Below, one piece after another: positions 1 through 8,094 of a DNA stretch of 26,006 bases. The position numbers and the translations under genes were made by a program. The notes under the pieces are model-generated. The model was not told the origin of the DNA and did not search any database. It was given only the letters and a program-made list of their open reading frames with translations. The first letter of the stretch is position 1; each line of letters begins with the position of its first letter. The stretch lies in NCBI GenBank assembly GCA_964563885.1, contig CAZLYX010000028.1, positions 1-26,006 of the forward strand. The letters run 5' to 3'. The DNA is from CAZLYX01 sp964563885. Lineage in GTDB: Bacteria; Pseudomonadota; Gammaproteobacteria; Burkholderiales; Neisseriaceae.

Positions 1-175
1 TTTATATTATTTAGGCATGATATTGGGTATTGGGCTATAAGCAATATTAAAGTAGGTTTGTAGCGGTGTCACACTATAGAATAATTGGGCTTAAAAGGCA
101 TCTTTAAATACGTTTTAAAATGCTTTACCAAATCATAAAAAATGGCATAGACAGAATATGTAGTGCCGCGTAGTA

Positions 176-204
176 TTGTTACGGAAAATCAGCTTAAGTT
201 CAAT
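176..204 (+). promoter_or_regulatory. Possible zwf promoter
   Basis: TTGTTA (176-181), a 17-base gap, then TTCAAT (199-204), about 35 bases before the zwf start. Both boxes are only partial matches to the sigma70 consensus. The rest of the 236 bases before zwf is AT-rich and shows no gene; it holds the decamer TTTTAAAATG at 113-122, which recurs before hexR. Confidence 0.25.
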
Positions 205-239
205 TTGGCTACTGCTGTAGCTTAAGGAAATAGTATTTG

Positions 240-1697
240 ATGAATACGCTAACAAATTTTGATTTTGTGCTGTTTGGCGCTACTGGCGATTTGGCGATGC
301 GCAAGCTCATTCCATCTTTATATCAAGCACATGCTGCGGGATTGTTGCATCCGAAAGGGCGTATTTTAGGGGTGAGCCGCAGTGATTTTAGTGCTGAAGA
401 TTTTTTGCGAAAAGTAGAAATCGATTCAAAAATTCATGTAAAAGAGCTTGTTAATGATGATTTATGGGCTTCTTTTGTGGCGCGAATATGCTACCTGAAA
501 GTAGATGTAACTAAAGCGGTCGATTTTGAAACGCTGGCCAGCACTGTGAATGCGCGCGCAGAAACTGATAATGTGATTGTGTATTTATCGATAGCCTCTA
601 AATTTTTTACGACTATTTTTGAGCGCTTGGCCAGTGTGGGCTTAAATCGCGATACGGTGCGCGTGGTGTTAGAAAAGCCGCTGGGCAATGACTTAATATC
701 GTCACAAGCCATTAATGATGCGGTGGGCAAGTTCTATTCTGAACCTCAAATTTATAGAATTGATCATTATTTAGGCAAAGAGTCACTGCAAAACCTGCTG
801 GTGTTGCGCTTTGGCAATGTAATGTTTGAGCCGCTTTGGAATAGGCATTATGTTAAAAGTGTGCAGCTCACCATTGCCGAGCAATTGGGCGTGGAAGAGC
901 GGGGAGAGTTTTACGACAGCGTGGGTGCGTTGCGCGATATGGTGCAAAATCATTTGGTGCAAATGTTATGCATGATTGCGATGGAGCCGCCAGTAAGCTT
1001 AGATGCAGACGCTGTGCGCGATGAAAAGTTAAAAGTGATACGGGCACTGAAAACCATGACTTCTGAAGAAGTAGATGCCAATGTGGTGCGCGGTCAATAT
1101 AGTACTGCTGAAGTGAGTGGCAAACAGCTAAAAGGCTACCTGAACGAACATAAAGTGCCCACCAATAGCCATACTGAAACGTATGTGGCGATTAAAGCAG
1201 AAATCAACAATGAGCGTTGGGCGGGTGTGCCCTTTTATGTGCGCACAGGTAAGCGTATGAAGGAAAAACGGGCTGAAATAGTGCTGAACTTTCATGCGGT
1301 GCCCAATTCTATATTTGCTAATAGTCAAAGCATACCTAATGCGTTAGTGCTGGAATTGCAGCCTATAGAAGAAATACGCTTGCGTTTGCAGGTTAAGCGC
1401 CCTGGCAGTGCAATGGAAGCAGTGCCGGCTTTTATGAATGTGAACTTGGCCGAAGCTGTGCCTGAACGCAGAGCTGAAGCATATGAACGCTTATTATTAG
1501 ATGTGATTAATGGCAAATTAGCTTTGTTTAATCGTCGCGATGAGTTAGAAGCGGCATGGGCTTGGGTGATGCCTATTATGGATAATTGGGCAGCCAGCCA
1601 GCAGGCGCCGCACACTTATGCTGCTAACAGCTGGGGGCCAGAAGCGGCTGAAGTTTTGTTGGCAAAAGACGGCAATACTTGGCATGAAAATCAATAA
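240..1697 (+). CDS. zwf: Glucose-6-phosphate 1-dehydrogenase
   Basis: Oxidises glucose-6-phosphate to 6-phosphogluconolactone with NADP+ (or NAD+), the entry to the oxidative pentose phosphate and Entner-Doudoroff routes; cytosolic. The 485-residue product is the normal family length. Visible motifs: N-terminal dinucleotide-binding GATGDLA (residues 13-19), EKPLG (145-149) and the active-site block RIDHYLGKE (173-181) with H176 and K180; FYVRTGKRM follows later. A TTG codon directly precedes the ATG at 240. I chose the ATG because AAGGAAA at 224-230 is well spaced from it. It heads a co-oriented cluster with pgl, glk, hexR and pgi, the neisserial hex order. An exact DUS lies in frame at 1133-1144 and reads GYLN. 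Identity is certain; coenzyme preference is not visible. Confidence 0.97.
   Translation: MNTLTNFDFVLFGATGDLAMRKLIPSLYQAHAAGLLHPKGRILGVSRSDFSAEDFLRKVEIDSKIHVKELVNDDLWASFVARICYLKVDVTKAVDFETLASTVNARAETDNVIVYLSIASKFFTTIFERLASVGLNRDTVRVVLEKPLGNDLISSQAINDAVGKFYSEPQIYRIDHYLGKESLQNLLVLRFGNVMFEPLWNRHYVKSVQLTIAEQLGVEERGEFYDSVGALRDMVQNHLVQMLCMIAMEPPVSLDADAVRDEKLKVIRALKTMTSEEVDANVVRGQYSTAEVSGKQLKGYLNEHKVPTNSHTETYVAIKAEINNERWAGVPFYVRTGKRMKEKRAEIVLNFHAVPNSIFANSQSIPNALVLELQPIEEIRLRLQVKRPGSAMEAVPAFMNVNLAEAVPERRAEAYERLLLDVINGKLALFNRRDELEAAWAWVMPIMDNWAASQQAPHTYAANSWGPEAAEVLLAKDGNTWHENQ
1133..1144 (+). repeat. DNA uptake sequence, exact, inside zwf
   Basis: Exact AGGCTACCTGAA inside the coding region, translated as part of a Gly-Tyr-Leu-Asn stretch. 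A one-mismatch copy (ATGCTACCTGAA) lies at 488-499 in the same gene. Confidence 0.85.
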
Positions 1698-1752
1698 GAG
1701 TTCAAGCTTGCTAATGTTTAAATTGGCTAAATAACAGTGTTAATAACAAGCA

Positions 1753-1784
1753 TTCAGGTAGCCTGCTGCAATAGGCTACTTGAA
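1753..1784. terminator. Imperfect inverted DUS pair between zwf and pgl
   Basis: TTCAGGTAGCCT (1753-1764) faces AGGCTACTTGAA (1773-1784) across an 8-base loop. The right arm carries one change from the DUS, leaving a G-T wobble in the stem. No long T-run follows, so it may attenuate rather than stop zwf transcription. Confidence 0.6.
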
Positions 1785-1847
1785 TAAAGATTTGATTACT
1801 TATCTAGATGTTTTTTGATAAATAAATCAAAGCAATAGGAGAGGGTA

Positions 1848-2549
1848 ATGAGCATAGAGTGGCATATTCAGCCCGATGTAACGGCATCAGCACAAGCATT
1901 GGCTGATGCCGTTGCCGAAGCTTTGCAGCAGACCTTGGCGCAAAAAAATCAAGCAGTATTGGCGGTGTCTGGCGGTCGTTCACCCATTGCTTTTTTTCAA
2001 GCACTATCAAGCAAAGCTTTAGATTGGCACAAAATTAGCGTGACCTTGGTAGATGAGCGCATTGTGCCGATTCAACATCAAGACAGCAATAGCGAGCTAG
2101 TACAACATTATTTACTGCAAAATCAAGCTGCTGATGCCACGTGGCTGCCCTTAATTGATGCTCAAGCTGATGCAGTTGAGCTGATGGATGTACAAAAAGC
2201 TGTGAATTATGCGCTGCAAAATTATCGTCAGCCAGATGTTTTGGTATTGGGAATGGGTGGTGATGGTCATACAGCTTCATTGTTTCCAGAAGCACCGCAG
2301 TTAGATTTGGCTTTGGATACAAACTATACGCCACCACTGTTGCATATCACGCCGATAACTGCGCCACATGAGCGCATTTCGATGACTTTAGCTGTAATTG
2401 AGCAGACATCACGCGTATTTTTGGCTATTGCAGGCGCTGAAAAAAAAGCAGTGTTGGAGCAAGCACTGGCAGGAATGAGCAAAACCCATCCTATAAGCTA
2501 TGTACTCCATTCTGAAAAAATGGTAACGCATGTTTACTTCAACTACTAA
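1848..2549 (+). CDS. pgl: 6-phosphogluconolactonase
   Basis: Hydrolyses 6-phosphogluconolactone, the product of the preceding Zwf enzyme, to 6-phosphogluconate in the cytosol. The 233 residues fit the short Pgl/NagB-like (DevB-type) family. Motifs seen: SGGRSP (41-46) for phosphate binding, VDER (68-71), and the signature GMGGDGHTASLFP starting at G135, with H141 the likely catalytic histidine. The start ATG is preceded by AGGAGAGG at 1838-1845. Its last 20 bases overlap the start of glk, so the two are probably translated together. An imperfect DUS hairpin separates it from zwf, but the genes are in the same pathway and orientation. Confidence 0.96.
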   Translation: MSIEWHIQPDVTASAQALADAVAEALQQTLAQKNQAVLAVSGGRSPIAFFQALSSKALDWHKISVTLVDERIVPIQHQDSNSELVQHYLLQNQAADATWLPLIDAQADAVELMDVQKAVNYALQNYRQPDVLVLGMGGDGHTASLFPEAPQLDLALDTNYTPPLLHITPITAPHERISMTLAVIEQTSRVFLAIAGAEKKAVLEQALAGMSKTHPISYVLHSEKMVTHVYFNY

Positions 2550-3543
2550 GCCGCAAGCTGCTCAACAATGGCCGCGTTTAATTGCCGATATTGGCGGCAC
2601 TAATGCTCGCTTTGCCTTAGAAACTGCACCGCAGAAAATTGAAAAAATAGCGGTATTGGCGTGTAGTGATTATCGTACTTTGGCTGATGCCATTCATGCG
2701 TATTTATATTCAGTAGGAAACCCAGACATTGGACACGCAGTGATTGCTATTGCTACTCCCATTATGGGCGATTGGGTGCAAATGACCAATCACCATTGGA
2801 ATTTTTCGATTGAAGAAACACGCCAAACCATGGGTTTTTCTCATCTATTAGTAATAAATGATTGTGTTGCGCAAGCGTTGGCAATTACTCAAATGCGTCA
2901 AGATGATTTAATGCAAGCTGGCGGCAATGCTCTAATTGAAAATATACCGAAAGCAGTATTAGGCGTAGGCACAGGTTTGGGTGTGAGTGGTTTGATTCCA
3001 AGTAAAACAGGCTATGTGCCGCTGGCTGGCGAAGGTGGTCATGTGAGCTTTGCGCCGTTTAATGATATTGAAATGCTGATTTGGCAATATGCCCAAAAAA
3101 AATATGGCCATGTTTCGACAGAGCGCTTAATAAGTGGTGCTGGCTTGAGTTTAATTTATGAAGCATTGACGCAGATTAAAAGCATGCCATTTAAACCATT
3201 AACACCAGCAGAAATAAGCGAACATGCATTAAATGACAATTCATTTTTATGCAAACAAGCTTTAGATATATTTTGTGCTATGTTGGGCACTGCGGCGTCT
3301 AATTTAGCGCTAACATTAGGTGCGCGTGGCGGGGTTTATTTATGTGGCGGTATGATTTTGCATATTGTTGATTATTTTAAGACATCGCCATTTCGTCAGC
3401 GTTTTGAGGATAAAGGCCGTTGTAATGAATATTTAGCAACCATTCCTGTTTACGTGGTGTTAAATCAATATTCTGGGCTTTATGGTGCTGCGGTGGCTTT
3501 GGCTAATGATTTAAATGAGCTTGAGCGTGGTAGCGTGATGTAA
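2530..3543 (+). CDS. glk: Glucokinase
   Basis: Phosphorylates glucose to glucose-6-phosphate using ATP, supplying both Zwf and Pgi. The 337-residue protein has the bacterial Glk (ROK-related, hexokinase-fold) layout: ADIGGTNARF ATP-binding loop (19-28), the catalytic aspartate in VINDCVAQ (D111), GTGLGVSG (147-154), the sugar-contacting EGGH (168-171), and the C-terminal GGVYLCGG segment. The ATG lies inside the end of pgl (20-base overlap) with no good ribosome site of its own, which suggests translational coupling. The usual NDF after the catalytic loop is NDC here. Long similarity to remembered neisserial Glk sequences runs through the whole protein. Confidence 0.96.
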   Translation: MFTSTTKPQAAQQWPRLIADIGGTNARFALETAPQKIEKIAVLACSDYRTLADAIHAYLYSVGNPDIGHAVIAIATPIMGDWVQMTNHHWNFSIEETRQTMGFSHLLVINDCVAQALAITQMRQDDLMQAGGNALIENIPKAVLGVGTGLGVSGLIPSKTGYVPLAGEGGHVSFAPFNDIEMLIWQYAQKKYGHVSTERLISGAGLSLIYEALTQIKSMPFKPLTPAEISEHALNDNSFLCKQALDIFCAMLGTAASNLALTLGARGGVYLCGGMILHIVDYFKTSPFRQRFEDKGRCNEYLATIPVYVVLNQYSGLYGAAVALANDLNELERGSVM

Positions 3544-3552
3544 GAGTGGAAA

Positions 3553-3564
3553 AGGCTACCTGAA
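3553..3564 (+). repeat. DNA uptake sequence, exact, single
   Basis: Exact AGGCTACCTGAA just after the glk stop. It has no inverted partner, so it is not a hairpin. Confidence 0.85.
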
Positions 3565-3634
3565 AACTATTGGTAACCAAACTGGGCTGTAGTGTGCAAA
3601 CAAATATTGTTGCCATCAAAGAAAAATTTTGAGT

Positions 3635-3646
3635 CATTTTAAAATG
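3635..3646. promoter_or_regulatory. Palindrome CATTTTAAAATG before hexR
   Basis: A perfect 12-base palindrome 31 bases before the hexR start codon. Its core TTTTAAAATG also occurs at 113-122 upstream of zwf. It could be an operator for HexR or another factor, but AT-rich palindromes arise easily by chance. Confidence 0.3.
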
Positions 3647-3676
3647 TCATGGTGATGCGACTAAGGAACGAAACTT

Positions 3677-4540
3677 ATGTTAAGTAAAATCAGCGAATCG
3701 TTGGTCGATTTATCCAGCGCCGAGCGCAAAGTGGGTGAGTGTGCGTTGGCTGAGCCAAAATGGTTTGTTCATTCTGCTGTGGCCGAAATTGCCGAACGTG
3801 CGCATGTGAGCCAACCAACGGTGATTCGTTTTTGTCGAAGCTTGGGTTACAAAGGATTGCCAGAATTTAAATTATCTTTGTCGGCCAGCATTGGGCATGA
3901 TGGCATGCCATTCGTGCATGAAGAGCTTAATGCTGATGACGACATAGCCGATATTGTTGAAAAAGTGATTGGCAATACCGCAGCTTCAATATTGGGCGCG
4001 CGTCAATATTTAAACCAAGATAATCTGAATCAGGCCATTACATTGTTGTCATGTGCGCGCCGTGTTGAGTTTTATGGTGTGGGCAATTCAGGGATTGTGG
4101 CACAAGATGCACAGCATAAGTTTTTCCGCTTTGGTATATCCACGGTGGCTTATGCAGATACACATATTCAAATGATGGCGGCATCTGTGTTGAGCGAGCA
4201 AGATGTTTTGGTGGTGATTTCCAATTCAGGATCTTCAATTGAATTGTTAGATGCGGTGAGGATTGCCAGAGAAAATCGGGCGCCAGTGATTGCGATTACC
4301 CGAGTAGATAGCCCGCTGGCAAGCTTAGCCGATTGCGTATTGAGCGTGGCAGCACAAGAAGACAGCGAGCTTTATACGCCGATGGTGTCGCGCCTATTAC
4401 AATTGGTGGTGGTGGATATTTTAGCCATTGGCCTGGCCTTGCGTTTAGGTGAAACGGCCAGTTTAAAGCTGGAAAAAGGCAAACGCAGTATTCAGCCTAA
4501 GCATTTGAAAAGTGCTTCATTGCCTAAGAGCGATAGTTAA
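3677..4540 (+). CDS. hexR: HexR-type transcriptional regulator (RpiR/MurR family)
   Basis: A DNA-binding regulator of hexose catabolism; family members bind operators near zwf, edd/eda and related genes and release them on sensing 2-keto-3-deoxy-6-phosphogluconate. The 287 residues show the two-domain RpiR layout: an N-terminal helix-turn-helix (about 35-60, with VSQPTVIRFCRSLGYKG) and a C-terminal SIS sugar-phosphate domain (about 119-245) with YGVGNSG (133-139) and ISNSGSS (181-187). AAGGA at 3663-3667 fixes the ATG. Its place between glk and pgi matches the neisserial hex cluster, which supports HexR over other RpiR paralogues. A strong hairpin terminator follows. Confidence 0.92.
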   Translation: MLSKISESLVDLSSAERKVGECALAEPKWFVHSAVAEIAERAHVSQPTVIRFCRSLGYKGLPEFKLSLSASIGHDGMPFVHEELNADDDIADIVEKVIGNTAASILGARQYLNQDNLNQAITLLSCARRVEFYGVGNSGIVAQDAQHKFFRFGISTVAYADTHIQMMAASVLSEQDVLVVISNSGSSIELLDAVRIARENRAPVIAITRVDSPLASLADCVLSVAAQEDSELYTPMVSRLLQLVVVDILAIGLALRLGETASLKLEKGKRSIQPKHLKSASLPKSDS

Positions 4541-4564
4541 TCCATACAAACTGATTATAAAACC

Positions 4565-4611
4565 AAGCCCGTTAACGCGTGTCATTTCCAATGCCGTGAT
4601 AACGGGTTTTT
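4565..4611 (+). terminator. Rho-independent terminator after hexR
   Basis: CCCGTTA (4568-4574) pairs with TAACGGG (4600-4606). The stem extends outward by AAG/TTT with one G-U pair and is followed by a T-run. The loop is long (about 25 bases). It lies 25 bases past the hexR stop and separates hexR from pgi. Confidence 0.7.
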
Positions 4612-4634
4612 CTGTATACAAATTGATAAGGTGT

Positions 4635-4646
4635 TTCAGGTAGCCT
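4635..4646 (-). repeat. DNA uptake sequence, exact, single
   Basis: TTCAGGTAGCCT in the hexR-pgi gap. A degenerate copy (ACGCCACCTGAA) lies at 4781-4792 close to the pgi ribosome site. Confidence 0.8.
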
Positions 4647-4677
4647 CATGATACAGTTTGCTTATACGTTGATATTG

Positions 4678-4689
4678 TTATTGCAATAA
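4678..4689. promoter_or_regulatory. Palindrome TTATTGCAATAA upstream of pgi
   Basis: A perfect 12-base palindrome about 125 bases before pgi, in the only stretch where a pgi promoter could lie after the hexR terminator. It is a candidate operator; no clear promoter boxes are seen beside it. Confidence 0.25.
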
Positions 4690-4812
4690 AACATCATAAA
4701 TCACAGTTTTTCAAATATGATTAACAACGCATGAGCGGTTGGCTTAAGCAGCATAATCAATTCTAAATGCTATCAAATATACGCCACCTGAAACAATTAA
4801 AGGAGAATCATG

Positions 4813-6477
4813 ATGAAGCAATTACAAGATTTACCAGCTTGGCAACAATTGTGGGCACATTTTGATACTGCTAAAGATGTACATATGCGTGATTTATTTG
4901 AGCGAGATCCTAATCGTGGTGTGCGCTATTTTCTAGAAGTAGGTGGGTTGAAACTTGATTACTCTAAAAATCGAATAACCGATGAAACCTTAGCGGGTTT
5001 AATGCAACTAGCACGTGAAGCGGGTGTACCAGAACGCATGAAACAAATGCTACATGGCGAAAAAATCAATACCACTGAAGATCGTGCGGTGCTGCATGTT
5101 GCCTTGCGCAACCGCACCAATTCACCAATTGAGCTAGAGGGTGAAGATGTGATGCCGCAGGTAAATCATGTTTTAAACCGCATGGGCGAATTTGCACACG
5201 AAGTGCGTTGTGGCAACTGGCTAGGCTATACCAATCAAATGATTACAGATGTGGTTAATATTGGGGTTGGCGGCTCTGACTTAGGGCCATTGATGATGTG
5301 TTCAGCGCTTAAATCGTTTGGTCATCCGCGTTTAAACATGCATTTTGTATCCAATGTTGATGGCGCCCAATTGCGCGACACGCTAGAAAAAGTTCATCCA
5401 GAAACCACTTTATTCATTGTTGCTTCTAAAACCTTTACTACCCAAGAAACGCTCACCAATGCACTGACTGCGCGCGAATGGTTTATGAGATATGCTCATA
5501 GTGAAGCCGATGTAGCCAAACATTTTGTGGCGGTTTCTAGCAACAAACAAGCAGTGGCTGAATTTGGCATTGATACAACGCATATGTTTGAATTTTGGGA
5601 TTGGGTGGGTGGGCGTTACAGTTTGTGGTCGGCGATTGGTTTGCCGATTATGCTGTATTTAGGCGAAGAAAACTTTATTGAGATGCTCAATGGTGCGCAC
5701 TTAATGGACCAACATTTTTTCAATGCGCCGCTTGAGCACAATATGCCCGTTTTAATGGCAATGATTGGTATTTGGTATATCAATTATTTTGGGGGAGGTA
5801 GCCACATCATCGCCCCGTATGATCAACATTTGCATCGTTTGCCGCAGTTTATTCAACAATTGGATATGGAGAGTAATGGCAAGCAAGTTACCTTAGGTGG
5901 CCAGCCTGTTCAGTATGAAACCGCGCCTGTGATTTGGGGCGAAACGGGTATTAATGGCCAACATGCTTTCTTTCAATTGTTGCATCAGGGTACACATATT
6001 GCGCCGATTGATTTAATTGCTTCTGTGGAAAAGCGCAGCAATCTGCCAGGTCACCATGAGATTTTATTGGCCAATGTGTTTGCGCAGGCTGAAGCGTTTA
6101 TGCGCGGCAAAACAGCAGCAGAAGTGTGTGAAGAATTAATAGAGCAAGGTATGGATGAGGCGCACATAAAAAAATTGATGCCGCATAAGATTTTTTCTGG
6201 AAATAGGCCAAGTAATTTATTGCTGCTGGATAAAATTAATCCGCGCAATATGGGCAGTTTAGTGGCTTTGTATGAACATAAAGTATTTGTTCAAGGCATT
6301 GTTTGGGGCGTTAATAGCTTTGATCAATGGGGCGTAGAGTTGGGCAAGCAGCTAGCAAAAACGATTTTGAAGGAGCTCACAGGCGAAACAAGCGTACAAG
6401 AGCATGACTGCTCCACAGATAGGCTAATCAGACTCTATCGTCGCAGTAACTGTGATGTTAAAGGCGGCTGTGAATAG
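4813..6477 (+). CDS. pgi: Glucose-6-phosphate isomerase
   Basis: Interconverts glucose-6-phosphate and fructose-6-phosphate in the cytosol. The 554-residue protein carries the family blocks: GGSDLGPL (153-160), SKTFTTQET (205-213), signature GGRYSLWSAIGLP (266-278), catalytic E353 (ESNGK), H384 (NGQHAF) and K512 in the C-terminal signature DQWGVELGK. Two ATGs stand together at 4810 and 4813. The second is preferred because AAGGAG (4800-4805) is only 4 bases from the first and 7 from the second. The last dozen residues form a cysteine-bearing tail (SNCDVKGGCE) past the usual end. It has its own gap after the hexR terminator and is probably transcribed separately. Confidence 0.97.
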   Translation: MKQLQDLPAWQQLWAHFDTAKDVHMRDLFERDPNRGVRYFLEVGGLKLDYSKNRITDETLAGLMQLAREAGVPERMKQMLHGEKINTTEDRAVLHVALRNRTNSPIELEGEDVMPQVNHVLNRMGEFAHEVRCGNWLGYTNQMITDVVNIGVGGSDLGPLMMCSALKSFGHPRLNMHFVSNVDGAQLRDTLEKVHPETTLFIVASKTFTTQETLTNALTAREWFMRYAHSEADVAKHFVAVSSNKQAVAEFGIDTTHMFEFWDWVGGRYSLWSAIGLPIMLYLGEENFIEMLNGAHLMDQHFFNAPLEHNMPVLMAMIGIWYINYFGGGSHIIAPYDQHLHRLPQFIQQLDMESNGKQVTLGGQPVQYETAPVIWGETGINGQHAFFQLLHQGTHIAPIDLIASVEKRSNLPGHHEILLANVFAQAEAFMRGKTAAEVCEELIEQGMDEAHIKKLMPHKIFSGNRPSNLLLLDKINPRNMGSLVALYEHKVFVQGIVWGVNSFDQWGVELGKQLAKTILKELTGETSVQEHDCSTDRLIRLYRRSNCDVKGGCE

Positions 6478-6515
6478 AGAGTTAGGTATAGATTATTTAT
6501 AAAATAAGTTTGAAT

Positions 6516-6549
6516 AAAGGCTACCTGAAAACATGTTCAGGTAGCCTTT
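6516..6549. terminator. Perfect inverted DUS pair, bidirectional terminator
   Basis: AGGCTACCTGAA (6518-6529) and TTCAGGTAGCCT (6536-6547), with flanking AA/TT, make a 14-bp stem and 6-base loop. It sits between the convergent pgi and methyltransferase genes and can stop both. Confidence 0.85.
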
Positions 6550-6599
6550 AAATCATCTTGATACGTTATCTATATTGTTAGCTCTTGATGTGAAAAAGC

Positions 6600-7310
6600 T
6601 TATTGGTGATGAAGCACAAAAATAGTTGGCCGTTTTTTGAGTAATGGTAATGCCGATTGTAAACGCCATTGAGCCACGGTCTGGCTGATGATGGTTTGCG
6701 TGGGTAAGGTTAAATCAGTGGCGGTGCATAAACGCGTGCTGGGATTTAATACCGAAATAGCGTCTGCCAAAAGCGCATCATTGCGGTAGGGCGTTTCGAT
6801 GAATAATTGAGTTTCATTGTGCTGTGAAGAGCGTAGCTCTAAAGCTTTGAGCTGGTTACAACGATCATCTTTGGCAGTGGGTAAATAGCCTTTAAAAGCA
6901 AAGTTCTGACCATTAGCGCCTGAGGCCATCAGCGCCAATAATAAGCTCGAAGGGCCAACCAATGGGCGCACTTCAAAGCCTTGTTTATGAGCCAGCGCCA
7001 CAAGTTGTGCGCCAGGGTCGGCCACAGCAGGGCAACCTGCTTCGCTAACAATGCCCATGCTGCGCCCAGCGATGAGCGGCTTGAGTAAATCGGGCAAAGT
7101 TTGCAGCTCAGTGTGTTCGTTGAGCGTTTGCAAGTTGAGCTCACGAATGGGTGTTGTTACACCTAAATGCTTTAAATGAGCGCGTGCGGTTTTTTCTGCT
7201 TCAACCACAAAATCGGTCAACCCAATGATTTGAGCTTGCTCGTGTGGTAACAAACAAGGAGTATCGGGCGCACCCAATGGCGTGGGAATTAAGTATAAAA
7301 CGGGCAGCAT
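6600..7310 (-). CDS. SAM-dependent methyltransferase, tetrapyrrole-methylase/RsmI-like
   Basis: A 236-residue member of the tetrapyrrole (corrin/porphyrin) methylase superfamily, most like a shortened RsmI, the enzyme that 2'-O-methylates C1402 of 16S rRNA. Motifs in order: N-terminal LYLIPTPLG, SEAGCPAVADPG (the SAM-pocket block, SDAGTP in RsmI), VGPSSLLLALMASG, FKGYLP and FIETPYRN. It lacks the C-terminal extension of full RsmI (about 285 residues), so it may be a paralogue with another target rather than RsmI itself. The reading frame is open upstream to a TTG at 7343, but the ATG at 7310 puts the motif at the expected distance. The ribosome site (GAAAGAA) is weak. It follows maf on the same strand. 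Confidence 0.8.
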   Translation of the reverse strand: MLPVLYLIPTPLGAPDTPCLLPHEQAQIIGLTDFVVEAEKTARAHLKHLGVTTPIRELNLQTLNEHTELQTLPDLLKPLIAGRSMGIVSEAGCPAVADPGAQLVALAHKQGFEVRPLVGPSSLLLALMASGANGQNFAFKGYLPTAKDDRCNQLKALELRSSQHNETQLFIETPYRNDALLADAISVLNPSTRLCTATDLTLPTQTIISQTVAQWRLQSALPLLKKRPTIFVLHHQ

Positions 7311-7415
7311 CGGAAATTCTTTCAATAAGCAGCTAAGCACCAAATGGCTTTAGCTTATGAGAAAAAGCATTGAATAAAAAAATGTAACGTACACTTTATG
7401 TGGGTTAAAGCTAAA

Positions 7416-7431
7416 ATTTACGTCAGTAAAT
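7416..7431. terminator. Small hairpin after maf
   Basis: ATTTAC (7416-7421) and GTAAAT (7426-7431) can pair over a 4-base loop, followed on the minus strand by TTT. It is 22 bases past the maf stop. The stem is short and AT-rich, so it is a weak candidate. Confidence 0.3.
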
Positions 7432-7452
7432 CGCCTTGCATAATTAAGGTAT

Positions 7453-8043
7453 TTATAATACGTTTATGCCCTCGGCACTGAGAAAATCAATCAGTTTGAA
7501 AATGGGCAAGCCGATTAAAGCGTTTGGATCGCTGCTTTCAATGTTGCTTAACAATGCTGAGCCTAAGCCTTCGCTTTTGGCCGCGCCAGCACAATAGATG
7601 GCATCTGGTTCGCGTTTCAAATATTGACTGATTTGTACGTCTGTGAGCGGGCGCATGGTCACAATAGTGGTGTCGACGTGGGTGTGGAGGCTACCTGAAA
7701 GCGTATTAAGCAAGCACACTGCACTATAAAATTCAATGCGCTGGCCGGAAAGCTCAGCTAACATCTGTTGCGCTTTGAGCACGCTCATGGGTTTGCCCAA
7801 TTGGCGGCTATTACACCAAGCGACTTGGTCTGCGCCAATGATTAAATGTTGAGGATATTGCGTTACTAACGAATGCGCTTTGCCTACCGCCAAACGTAAA
7901 GCGGTTTCATAGGGCATTTCGTTGATTTGTGGTGTTTCGTCAAAATCAGGCTGGGCTACCTGAAAAGATAAACCTAAAGTTTTGAGCTGTTGTTGACGAA
8001 AAGTAGAACTAGAACCTAAAATAAGCATTAAATTTGCATTCAT
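7453..8043 (-). CDS. Maf family nucleotide pyrophosphatase (YceF-type)
   Basis: Maf proteins hydrolyse non-canonical or modified nucleoside triphosphates to monophosphates. The YceF branch (7-methyl-GTP) is usually encoded beside yceD-rpmF-plsX, as here. Of 196 residues, visible motifs are the N-terminal LGSSSTFRQQQL (nucleotide-binding loop), DFDE, the catalytic-base region IIGADQV and the following LGKP. The family's usual SPRR is SSTF-R here, consistent with the YceF rather than YhdE branch. Start at ATG 8043; an in-frame ATG at 8028 is the alternative, and neither has a ribosome site. Two uptake sequences lie inside the gene (7688-7699 exact, 7953-7964 with one change). Confidence 0.85.
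   Translation of the reverse strand: MNANLMLILGSSSTFRQQQLKTLGLSFQVAQPDFDETPQINEMPYETALRLAVGKAHSLVTQYPQHLIIGADQVAWCNSRQLGKPMSVLKAQQMLAELSGQRIEFYSAVCLLNTLSGSLHTHVDTTIVTMRPLTDVQISQYLKREPDAIYCAGAAKSEGLGSALLSNIESSDPNALIGLPIFKLIDFLSAEGINVL
7688..7699 (+). repeat. DNA uptake sequence, exact, inside maf
   Basis: Exact AGGCTACCTGAA on the strand opposite maf, coding Ser-Gly-Ser-Leu there. A second copy with one change (GGGCTACCTGAA) is at 7953-7964 in the same gene. Confidence 0.85.
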
Positions 8044-8056
8044 AATGTGAAAAGCA

Positions 8057-8085
8057 TTGACGTTAAACCGCTGGAATTATATCAT
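8057..8085 (+). promoter_or_regulatory. Candidate sigma70 promoter for yceD-rpmF
   Basis: TTGACG (8057-8062), exactly 17 bases, then TATCAT (8080-8085): five of six bases match in each box. Transcription would begin near 8091-8093, immediately before the ATG at 8095. That argues for the short yceD start and possibly a leaderless message. Confidence 0.55.
8076..8081 (-). promoter_or_regulatory. Candidate maf promoter -10 box
   Basis: A perfect TATAAT on the minus strand about 33 bases before the maf start. No good -35 is seen at 16-18 bases. It overlaps the -10 of the divergent yceD promoter by two bases. Confidence 0.4.
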
Positions 8086-8094
8086 AGCCCGTTT

